A DNA stretch of 39,147 bases from Haplomitrium mnioides (Eukaryota > Marchantiophyta > Haplomitriopsida > Calobryales). Of this stretch, positions 31,595-39,147 are shown one piece after another. The notes below the pieces were generated by a model. It made no database searches. It worked only from the letters and a program-made list of their open reading frames with translations, and was not told the origin of the DNA. Position 1 is the stretch's first letter. The number at the start of each line of letters is the position of its first letter. The DNA lies in assembly GCA_049999725.1 (NCBI GenBank), contig JBNGIS010008269.1, positions 1-39,147 on the forward strand, given 5' to 3'. The position numbers were made by a program, and so were the translations under genes.

Positions 31595-31629
31595 CTCCCA
31601 AGGGGTCCATGCATGCATGGACTTGGGAG
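31595..31629. repeat. Hairpin with 18-bp perfect palindrome in intron 1
   Basis: CTCCCAAG and CTTGGGAG flank GTCCATGCATGCATGGAC (31605-31622). Two further dyads follow in the same intron: AGTCCAAGCACGCTTGGACT (31662-31681, only the centre mismatched) and the perfect AGTCCATACGCGTATGGACT (31686-31705). The intron (31545-31819) ends TTCACTCAG. Confidence 0.85.
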
Positions 31630-31819
31630 CCTTTGTGCAAATAGATTCCCAAGTCCATGCAAGTCCAAGCACGCTTGGACTCCAAAGTCCATACGCGTAT
31701 GGACTCCATTGTGCAATGCACGCGTGTAATGTTATAAGAGTCCCTACATGCACTAAATGTCGAGTCTTACACTTGTAATTATGCTTAATTGTTTTTTGTT
31801 TTGTTTTCAATTCACTCAG

Positions 31820-33279
31820 TTTTTGGCGGATTTCTTGGATAGCTAAAAAAATGCCAAGCATGTCAAACGCAATTTCATCAAGCTTGCCATCCACATCAAG
31901 ATTTTGAAGCCCAAGTAGGGCGTCAATATTCAAGCACTAATGTCGCATCCGAGCGCGTCAACATTCTCAATTCATGCAGCAGGCTCTTCTGCCCAAAAGA
32001 AAAGAAAGGAGGTTGAGCCAGCTTAGGATCCAAAAGAGAAGAAACTAGCTACCAAGAAGAAAAAGCCTATTCTAGCACCGATCATTGAGGAGGAGCCAAC
32101 CCCCTCAGAATCTACAGCAAAGTCATCTTTTGTTGCCCCTTCATCTTCATCACCAAGCAACTCAAGGCAAGAATCAGATCCAGAGCTAGTTCAGACTCCA
32201 ACATCGAGAGCTAAAGGCAATCCCACAAAGGGTTGCAAAATTTCCAGGAAAGAGAGAAGGTGGAACCTCAGATAGTGTTTGAGGAAAACAAAAACAAAAT
32301 AGGGGAGTTTGCAATCCAGCGATGTAGAGTCCGTGAAGAAACAATCACAATAAGACTGGAGAATTTGAATCTGTCTAAACCTGGAATAGACAACTAGGGT
32401 CCATTCTAGATTAGAAGGTTGAATGAAGATTTTGTTGAGCTTCTGGCGCAAATAATGCTCACAAACAAGTATGCGTATAGTTCTTTTATTGTTGTTGTTG
32501 ACATGAAGTGTGGGTTAAAAGACAAGTCAGAGTTCGATATTAGGAACCCTGACAAGTATCGCTACGAGATTGCAAGAGACAATCATAGTGCTGCAGCAAG
32601 GCAACTATTAATCACAAAATATGGAGCAAAGAACCCGGCATTATTGCTCTGCAATTAATATGTCCACGTGGGCCTTACACCAACAGAGGCCTGTATTTTT
32701 GCTACTGATGACAACTACAACCATAGATATAGGCTGGAAATGACCTCTATTCAAAAGGTCAAATATTTGCATCAAATATTTGTAAAGAGCGGGATGGTGT
32801 CATTCCAAAAATTGAAAAGAGAGTTGGTGTAGAAAACCTTGGAGATAAAGCCCAAGTCAACACTTGAGAAGACCGTAACTTCTCAGGACAACTGGTTCCA
32901 GCTGGCATTCATAAGTGGAGAGCTCTGGGTTCTACAACAGAGCATTTTTTTGATGTGGGAGAAGAATATAGTCAAAGGCCAAAAGCCAAAGGCTAAGGGA
33001 TCTCTAAAAATAGAGGACATGAAGTGGATACCTTGGAGGTCCCTTCAGGTTCTTCTTGACAAAGTAAAGATTTCAGTTTTGAAGCGGGTGGAAGCCGGAG
33101 AGCTTTCAATGGATGAAATCTCTCGGGAGGCAAAGAGATATAAAGTTTTGGCTGTTATGGTTAAAAGCTTTTGTTCATAGGTTTATTGCAGCAGTTGGGA
33201 GGAGGCAAGAGAGGAGTACCCTCTCCATACTAAGGAGTTCAAGATGGCTGCGTTCTATTCAAGCTTCGAGAAGCTTTTG
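31820..33279 (+). pseudogene. ParB/sulfiredoxin-like domain exon of the ParB-methyltransferase gene (copy B)
   Basis: In phase after intron 1: FLADFLD, then a Lys/Ser-rich linker (KKRKEVEPA, EKKLATKKKKPIL, EEEPTPSESTA). After a frame change near 32230 the ParB-like core appears: FAIQRCRVREETITIRLENL (start strand), IRRLNEDFVELLAQIMLTNK (helix) and SSFIVVVDMKCGLK. KYRYEIARDNHSAAARQLL follows, matching the ParB GGNHRxxA box with GG changed to RD, then VHVGLTPTEACIFATDDNYN, the EAxxLAxxxN helix. The C-terminal half (DNWFQLAFISGELWVLQQSI, ISREAKRYKVL) is unassigned. It ends at TTG/GTAAGT, phase 0. ParB-like domains in bacterial and phage proteins bind palindromes and are often fused to DNA methyltransferases. 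Three to four stops are present. Confidence 0.65.
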
Positions 33280-33489
33280 GTAAGTTCTTCTTTTCACATC
33301 ACATTCATTTCTATGGAGTTGCAGTGAATTTATTTTTAGTTGTCTTTTGTTTTATAAAATAGGTTTAGGGTCTATGCGCGCATGGACATTGAAGTCCATG
33401 CACACATGGAATTCAGTGTCTCTCTCTAGCATATAATTTTTTTTGTCTCCATGTTATGTTTTATGTTTTTTCTTTGTGCACGGGGATAA
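33280..33489 (+). other. Intron 2 of the ParB-methyltransferase gene (acceptor uncertain)
   Basis: Starts GTAAGT after exon 2. It contains GTCTATGCGCGCATGGAC at 33370-33387 (one mismatch pair) and a second dyad AGTCCATGCACACATGGA just after. The acceptor could be CTCTAG near 33430 or ACATCAG near 33506. Confidence 0.5.
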
Positions 33490-34756
33490 AACTTTCAAAC
33501 ATCAGTTGGCTAAAAATTTGATAGCAACTACCAAAGGTCGAAAAAGATCAAGGGTCAAAGAAGCCCCAGAAGATCAAGACCAAGCTCCCACTCTCATTTC
33601 CTATCCTCTAACTTTTCTTCTTCATTGCCAAAAGGCTAGAGAGTGAAAATCAAGGCTGCAAAGCAGTGCTACATCTCTTACAACTGAAGGAGTTGTGAGA
33701 GACAAGGACAAAGACTCAATGTCATATGTCGATGGTCTCAACGTGGCATTTTACCAAGTCCACAGGGAGGCCAACGCTCGGCAGTTGAAGGGCTTGGTGA
33801 ATTCTAGGTATTTCACTTGGTTATTGTGGATATTCCTTACAGTTACAACCTTAAAGAATGTAAGCATGACGATTTTGAACCATTCTCAAAAGATGACATT
33901 TTTGACATGGTTTCATTTTTTTCGGCAATTACAACGTCAGATTTTTGGTCTTTTGTTATTATACACTCATCGCAACAATTTGGCATCATCGAGGATGCCT
34001 TTTTGGAAGTTTGATGTGCATTCGACCACCGCATTTGGTAAGTTGTTCTTTGATTTTTTTTGTTTTTAATTTCTCTTTTTTACTTTTCTTGCACGTTGGT
34101 TATAATGCTTGATTTGTTTATTTTTCTTTTTACATGGACAAAAGCAACATTCATCATTTTGGTAGTCCCAGAATCGTACATGCCCACAAATATTGGATTG
34201 TAGGCTACTCGACAAAAGAAGAGAAGAGGAGCATGAGGCCTTTTAATTATTTGCAGCCTGCTGTTGCGACTGGACTTCCTCGACAAATCATCCGTAGTGT
34301 TTTTGGTTGTTCTGCAATTTTTGCCAAACTTAAACATTTAGCAGATGATGCTCATGGCAATGTCTTTCAAACCCCAGAGGCTCTTTACAAATTTTTCATC
34401 AACCATTTGTCAACAGAGCAAGATTGGATCTTAGATCTTTGCTTTGGGTCTTGCACTAGCTTGTTTATGCTTTAAAGCTGATGCAAAATTGCATCACGGT
34501 GGAATATGATCGACGTCAGTCTATCTAAATTCCTAAGAGGGTTTTGATGATGGCTTTCTTGCCATCCGATGTGACTGAGTCACAGATAGTTTAAGCATAC
34601 CACAAGGAACCTATTCCTATTGGTACTACAAGTGCTACTAGTGATTCTGTCGCAATATCTGGGACTGGATAGTCTCAATAAGACTCTCTAGCAGCTATAG
34701 ATGCTCAGCCTTTGGATTTAGATGAGACAACCCCTCCCAAAGAGGATAGAGCCTGA
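33490..34756 (+). pseudogene. Beta-class amino (N6-adenine or N4-cytosine) DNA methyltransferase domain (copy B)
   Basis: A basic linker (TKGRKRSRVKEAPEDQ) leads to VDGLNVAFYQVHREANARQL and, after a frame change near 33806, FHLVIVDIPYSYN with catalytic motif IV as DIPY at 33829-33840. Then come FSKDDIFDMVSFFSAITTSD and FVIIHSSQQFGIIEDAFLEV. Intron 3 (34038-34144, GTAAGT...AAAAG) joins in phase to FGSPRIVHAHKYWIVGYSTK (target-recognition side). FQTPEALYKFFINHLS and WILDLCFGSCTSLFML follow, the AdoMet motif I at 34434-34457 (probably DLCSGSGTS originally), then after another frame change CITVEYDRRQS. Motif IV before motif I is the beta-class order (CcrM/DpnA/YhdJ type). The open part ends at TGA 34754-34756, and AATAAAG lies at about 34784. 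Stops and frame shifts mean it is inactive in this copy. Confidence 0.7.
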
Positions 34757-35516
34757 TCATCTGTTTGAACAAATTGTTTTATTAATAAAGTGTATTTTTT
34801 ACAAAGTTTTCTTTGTAAAAGTTTCAACTTGTTCCACTCTCAATCTATTTCAAGTCTTTTCATCACAATTCAATTTGGTGTGCCTAAGAATGCTTTGGAG
34901 TTAAGTGATAGTATAAGAATGGTTTGGAGTCCTTATGCACATGGACTTGGAGTCCATGTACATATGAACTCTTGCAATCTTTGGCCACTCATGCTTTACA
35001 TTCTTGTTTAGAGTCTATGTGTACATAAGCTTTCTAGTTCTCATTCGGAGTCTATGTGCACATGAGCTTTAAGGTTCTTGTTTAGAGTCCATGCACGTAT
35101 AAGCCAAAGGGTTCTTGTTAAAAGTCTATGCGTGTATAGGCTTTAGAATTCTTGTTTAGAGTCTTGGCACATATAGGCTTTAGGGTTCTAGTTCAAAGTC
35201 CATGTGTGCATAGCTTTATTGTTCTTGTTCAGAGTCTAAGCACGCATAGGCTTTAGGATTCTTGTTCGGAGTTTATGCGTGCATAGGCTTTAGGGTTCTA
35301 GTTTGAAGTCTATGGTTGCATATGATTTAACAGCTACGATGTTCAAAGTCTGGTTCAAAGTCCGTATCCAACTAGACATCCACGTTTGCATATAAATTTT
35401 TTTTCATAAAAAGATATATGTTTAATTTAGTTTTTGATGAATTTAGTGTATACACAATAGTGTGAGGTTTTAATAAAACATTTCAATAACCAAAATGCTT
35501 GTTTTCTAGGGTGTTT
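34757..35516. repeat. Right subterminal arm of copy B with 37-bp palindrome array
   Basis: About nine diverged units at 34925-35345 of the form GAGTCTATGCACGCATAGGC plus TTTAGGGTTCTTGTTCG. The dyad core is the same as in the left 52-bp array, but the spacer sequence differs. From about 35345 to 35516 the sequence is the reverse complement of 38126-38290 in copy D, at roughly 85 percent identity by eye. Confidence 0.8.
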
Positions 35517-35616
35517 NNNNNNNNNNNNNNNNNNNNNNNNNNNNNNNNNNNNNNNNNNNNNNNNNNNNNNNNNNNNNNNNNNNNNNNNNNNNNNNNNNNN
35601 NNNNNNNNNNNNNNNN
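35517..35616. other. Assembly gap (100 N)
   Basis: Falls where the right terminal repeat of copy B, its target duplication and part of the copy A transposase exon should be. Confidence 0.95.
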
Positions 35617-37160
35617 TTTGTCGGACTCCAAGACAGATTTTTCTCGCAACGATTTTATTTCTTTGCATATTTAACAAACAACAAATTTATTGCATTTTGG
35701 AATTTTTACATTTGGAAAATGAGTTCTCCAATGTTTTGTAGAACCCGAGAAATTAATAATACAATTAGGATCTTTCTCTTTCAAATAAGTTGTGTAGTAG
35801 TCATAAACTTCCTATTTTGTAAAATTATCAGGCAAGTTATAAACTTCATGAGTGGACATTCTCTCGTAGTGTCTATGAAAAAAACTATCTATCCACTCAC
35901 AAAGAAAAACTCCTTTAGCGGATAGTTCTCGTTTTCCAAAAATATCTCTAAGATTTGCGTTTTTAAGATTTTGAATCTTTTGAATTCTATCATTCCCTAA
36001 TGATAATATTAATTTGAAGCCTCTTCTACAAACAAAGGTACCGCCAAGTAGAGTAAATTGATTGCCAACATCAAAGTCTTTTCTTAGTATTCTCCACTGC
36101 AGTGTGACATCTTGAATCTTCATGCTTTGTCAAAAGTGTGTTTCCTCACAGTTTTCAAAAAAATCTGTCTTACACAACGACTAGCAATAATTTAACCAAC
36201 ACAAAATTTTCTTCAATTTAGAAATTGACATTGGATCGAGTTTTTTCTTTGCAAAGCTCTCGTCATGATGAACTTTCCGCAAAGAATTTTCACGTAAGGT
36301 GTTTACCCATTTGGGTTTTGGCCCAAATAAAGAATTCTTATGTTGTGTTAGTTGATTCGGTCCATAGGCAAATTCGACCATAGGAGATAATTCATCGTGT
36401 TAAAGATCTTAACATCATCGTAAACACTGTTTGTTTGGTCATAAAATGTTTTTGAGAGATGAGATTCTCCTTGAGAATTGCGAGAACTGCACCATTCCGA
36501 AATGGAATCCTACGCAATATCTCGATTTTTAGAGAATTTGTTTTGCAACAAAAAATTGGTGCCCTTGGCAATTACTTCAACAAAATGTTGATTGATTGAG
36601 ACTCTTTACTAGAATCATTTCCCAATTTGTCGTCTGAAGACTCCTCCAAAAGAGTTTGGTTTGTTTTAGATTTCCCAATCTCTTTGCAAGGTGCAACTTG
36701 AATAGAAATCACTTGTTGTTTGAGTGGTGCTATCAGGGACACGGATTCATCTCCAAAATTAAAACTGTCCACAGATTTTGGGCTTTTTTTGTTTTGAGTT
36801 GGAATACTCAAAAGAAAGATTCAACTTTGACCACTTGATATGTTTTATATTCCAACTCAATCCTATGTGCGCATTGGATTTGCTTCTTGACCCTATGCGC
36901 ACATAAGGTCCAATCCTTGATCCTATCCTCGGATCGAGTTCACCTTCTCAATCTTCTTAGGCGGAACTATTTGATTCAATATAAGCCATCTTTTTCTCCA
37001 ATATACTCACCACCACACTTGACGCTTTTGGTACTCTATCACTTACCTCCCAATAATTGCGGTTTGAACAAATATCAACATACTTGTCAAAAGTAACACT
37101 TTTTTGTGAAGATGAATCTTGGAATTCTAACCTCTTCTTGCTCTTAAAAACTCTAGCCAC
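35617..37160 (-). pseudogene. Putative transposase N-terminal exons, copy A
   Basis: Minus-strand coding blocks in order: a probable start at 37160 (MARVFKSKKRLEFQDSSSQK and EKKMAYIESNSSA), then noncoding DNA with two palindromes (36859-36880, 36891-36908). NKKSPKSVDSFNFGDESVSL (about 36572-36811), MVEFAYGPNQLTQ (36181-36381) and 36123-35812 follow. The last block, with VGNQFTLLGGTFVCRRGFKL, LRDIFGKRELSAKGVFLCEW and THEVYNLPDNFTK, then EVYDYYTTYLKEKDPN, KHWRTHFPNVKIPK and CNKFVVC, stop, ICKEIKS, is typical of the N-terminal zinc-binding part of DUF7869-type proteins. It fits the C-terminal half at 25157-26760, from which copy B now separates it. Exon borders are uncertain. Confidence 0.6.
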
Positions 37161-37607
37161 TGAAAAGGCTCACTAAAAATCAACTATTTGAAGAAATTAT
37201 TTCAACAAATATTATGAATCTCTTATGACCCCTCATAAAATATGTGTTTTTAAGAAATTTGTACAAAATAATAAAATTGGGAACTTTTTTTGAAGAAAAT
37301 GAAAGAAAAAAAAATAAGAAAGATGAAAACGAGTGATGCTTTTTACACTAACATTTTTTTTTACACCACGCAAAACTACGTGTCAAGAGCTCCGCGAATC
37401 AGTTTTTGGCAAGAAAAGGCAGTTTTTGAAATTAAAGTATAAAATGAGTGTCTTTCTTTCCATTGTCACTTTCTAGTTTATGTTTTCTTGTCATCGATGT
37501 TTTTGCATTTACTTTTTATTTTACCCTTTTTAGCCTTTCGATTTTTTGTGAACATTTGTTCATTAGATTTTTCACCTCCAACTCTACCCGTCTTTACTTT
37601 CTAGAAA
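37161..37607. promoter_or_regulatory. Divergent intergenic region, copy A
   Basis: AT-rich, between the minus-strand transposase start (37160) and the plus-strand ParB-gene start (37608). It would hold both promoters. Unlike copy B's region, I see no clear palindrome here. CTACGTGTCAAG lies near 37377. Confidence 0.45.
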
Positions 37608-37931
37608 ATGGCATGTCGAGGAAATGTTTCCATACTTGCGCAACCAAAGCCTTTCAGGTATTCGGATGTTATCAATGCTCTTGAGCCTAAAAAACTAAAC
37701 TGGTATTGGCTAGTTAACTATGGATCCTTGAAAGACCTTGATCAACACCTTTATCTTTTAGCTAAAGAAGATGAGAAATTCAACTTGAGCCTTGTTTTCA
37801 AAATCACGATGATCAGAGATGGCCAGCAAGCCAACATCGGGCTGCTTGTGCAATCACAAGATGCGATTACCATGTACAAGGCAAATGATACACGATTTGC
37901 TTTTTTCGAGATGAAGGAGAGGGACATTTAA
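37608..37931 (+). pseudogene. ParB-methyltransferase gene, exon 1 (copy A), truncated by copy D
   Basis: MACRGNVSILAQPKPFRYSD, then VNYGSLKDLDQHLYLLAKED, FKITMIRDGQQANIGLLVQS and FAFFEMKERDI. It is about 70 percent identical by eye to exon 1 of copy B and open throughout, without the stop seen there. The exon ends abruptly at GACATTTAA, where copy D starts with CAGCTGC, so the rest of the gene has been displaced beyond the window or lost. Of the two, this is the better-preserved exon 1 and the better query for searches. Confidence 0.65.
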
Positions 37932-38560
37932 CAGCTGCTACTTTGAGCCAAGAATCGCCACTGAATTCATGTTTCACTTGGTAGTCGCAAATATTTTCTT
38001 TTGTGATTCGATATTGAAAAACATCAATTTTATGGTTGTGATCTTTTTTTCGTTAAGAAAATCATTTTAAGAAACACAAATTGCATATTTTACATTGAGA
38101 TTATATTTAAAAAATTTCTCTATAATAGACACCCTAGAAAACAAGCATTTTGATTATTGAAATATTTTATTAAAATCTCATCTTATAGTGAATACACTAA
38201 ATTCATCAAAAATAAAATAAAACATATATCTTTTTATGAAACAAATTATAAGCAAATGTGAATGTCTAGTCAAGTATGGACTTTGAACCAGACTTTGAGC
38301 ATCGTAGTTATTAAATCCTAAGCAAGCATAGACTCCAAACTAGAACTATAAAGCCTATGCACACATACACTCCGAACGAGAATCCTAAAGCATGTGTGTG
38401 TTTAGACTCTGAACAAGAACAATAAAGCTATGCATGCATGGACTTTGAACTAGAACCCTAAAGCTTTTGCACGCCAAGATTCTAAACAAGAACCCTACAT
38501 CCTATGCACGCATAGACTTTGAACAAAAACCCTTTGGCTTATGCGTGTAGGGACTTGTCA
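37932..38560 (-). mobile_element. DNA transposon copy D, inverted, end fragment
   Basis: Starts CAGCTGCTACTTTGAGCCAA then GAATCG. From about 38126 it is the reverse complement of the right arm of copy B, so it shows the opposite end of the element and proves the end sequence is an inverted repeat. A palindrome array in 37-bp units covers about 38283-38545. The homology stops near 38550-38560 at a GC-rich sequence. Confidence 0.7.
38283..38545 (-). repeat. 37-bp palindrome array of copy D
   Basis: Units such as CCTATGCACGCATAGACTTT with GAACAAGAACCCTA spacers; the inverse of 34925-35345. Confidence 0.8.
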
Positions 38561-39147
38561 ACCGGTGCTTTGGAGCATTCAAGCAGAATTCACAGAATCA
38601 GAAGCATCAGCGACCCAAATGCTCCTTAGCAAGTGTGAAGGCCTCGCAGGAACAGTTGATTACCTCAAACAGCTGATAAGAGCAGGGCGCATGATTCCTA
38701 GGAGGGAAATAGGATCATGGCGGAAGAGATGAGGAGGGAGAGCAGTGATCGCCACCTAGGGGAGGGGCCTCATTTTCAAATTCAAAGCAGGCCAACGGGA
38801 ATCCGTGGGCCTAAGGAGGATGCGGGAATGGGACCTAGGGAGAACGAATAGAGCAGCCGCCCATGGCGAGGCGATCACATGAGGAAGACGAAGGGATCAA
38901 CAACAAGGAAGCCCGAAGGCACTCCGAAGAAAGGCAGATCGCGAGTGTCCTGCAGCGGCCGCAAATCAGGAAGCAAGTATCAAGAGCCGACAGGAGGAGA
39001 TGAGATCATCATGAGGGCGAGCAAGGACAGGGAAGAGGGATGCCTCGATCCCGCAAGCAAGGGCGAGCCCTACAGAGGCCGATCGAACGATCCGTCCAAG
39101 TCGGTAAGTCCTAGCGAAAGAGTGAAGTCCTCGAGAGGTCCCGGGAG
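38561..39147 (+). other. GC-rich segment resembling gypsy LTR/leader sequence
   Basis: The composition switches sharply from AT-rich to GC-rich near 38560. Words such as GGGATGCCTCGATCC, CGCAAGC and GAGCCCTACAGAGG near 39035-39075 resemble the inner gypsy LTR block GGGACGCCTCGCTTCCTCAAGC...CTCTACTGAGG (around 3133-3175). This suggests a related family. A short open frame (38541-38732, with TESEASATQMLLSKCEGLAG) has no recognisable domain and might be the edge of a gag. No other gene is seen. Confidence 0.4.

Larger units (their letters stand above)
27130..35516 (+). mobile_element. DNA transposon copy B (putative transposase plus ParB-methyltransferase)
   Basis: At least 8.4 kb. It has a left terminal repeat at 27130, a left subterminal arm with a 52-bp tandem array, a minus-strand transposase gene (C-terminal part), a divergent promoter, a plus-strand ParB-methyltransferase gene with introns, and a right subterminal arm with a 37-bp array. 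The arm runs into the gap at 35517. The right terminal repeat should lie in that gap: in the inverted copy D about 195 bp separate the matching point (38126) from the end (37932). Copy B interrupts the transposase gene of copy A. Confidence 0.75.
16134..37931. mobile_element. DNA transposon copy A, interrupted by copia, copy B and copy D
   Basis: Reconstructed from pieces collinear with one element: left end at 16134, left arm to 16458, C-terminal half of the transposase gene (25157-26760, minus), intron-like DNA (26761-27129), N-terminal exons (35617-37160, minus), divergent promoter (37161-37607) and the first exon of the ParB-methyltransferase gene (37608-37931). The breaks are explained by a Ty1/copia element at 16459, copy B at 27130 and an inverted copy D at 37932. 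Two assembly gaps fall at these borders. The reconstruction is inference, but each block keeps order and strand. Confidence 0.65.

Noticed and set aside
33820-34460. MT-A70 (METTL3/4-like) methyltransferase
   Set aside because: Motif IV comes first and motif I (DLCxGSxTS) follows after a TPEAL block, which fits the beta-class CcrM/DpnA type better.
1-39147. tRNA or rRNA genes
   Set aside because: No cloverleaf with A/B boxes or conserved rRNA sequence was recognised by eye; a tRNAscan run would settle it.

Overview
This looks like a transposon-filled stretch of a large streptophyte nuclear genome, and a land plant is most likely. Every recognisable coding segment belongs to a mobile element. 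Most are riddled with stops and frameshifts of the C-to-T / G-to-A type, as expected for old, heavily cytosine-methylated plant repeats. I see no host gene, tRNA or rRNA. There are three runs of N (16247-16346, 24757-25156, 35517-35616). I cannot name the species. A Ty3/gypsy element that appears to carry a C5-methyltransferase hints at a non-angiosperm lineage, but this is weak evidence.

Region 1 (1 to about 13300). A minus-strand Ty3/gypsy relic (gag, then protease-like, then a segment resembling a cytosine-5 DNA methyltransferase running off the left edge) is interrupted by a second, plus-strand Ty3/gypsy element at 2564-12586. The inner element has TGTCA...TGACA LTR ends, a polypurine tract, gag, PR, RT, RNase H and IN. 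The flanks carry a CAGTG/CAGTT duplication, and removing the insert puts the outer gag back in one frame. The 3' LTR (1.23 kb) is much shorter than the 5' LTR (2.88 kb).

Region 2 (13300-15527) is AT-rich noncoding DNA, possibly LTR/leader sequence of the outer gypsy.

Region 3 (15528-38560) is the most interesting. It is a nest of copies of one DNA transposon family whose ends start CAGCTGCTACTTTGARCCAA. Combining the copies, the family carries two divergent multi-exon genes. One, on the minus strand, encodes a DDE-like (DUF7869-like) putative transposase. The other, on the plus strand, encodes a ParB/sulfiredoxin-like domain followed by a beta-class amino DNA methyltransferase (DIPY, then a DLCxGSxTS motif). 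Both subterminal arms, the divergent promoter and two introns are packed with palindromes around CTATGCGCGCATAG. In my reconstruction, copy F (15528-16133) is interrupted by copy A at 16134. Copy A is in turn interrupted by a Ty1/copia element (16459 to the gap at 24757), by copy B (27130 to the gap at 35517) inside the transposase gene, and by an inverted copy D (37932-38560) inside the ParB-methyltransferase gene.

Region 4 (38561-39147) is GC-rich and resembles LTR/leader sequence of another gypsy element.

Taken together, two unrelated elements here seem to encode their own DNA methyltransferases: a C5 type in the outer gypsy and an N6A/N4C type fused to a ParB-like domain in the DNA transposon. 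The palindrome array is a natural candidate for the binding site of the ParB-like domain or the transposase. Functions are inferred from motifs read by eye; no database search was possible.
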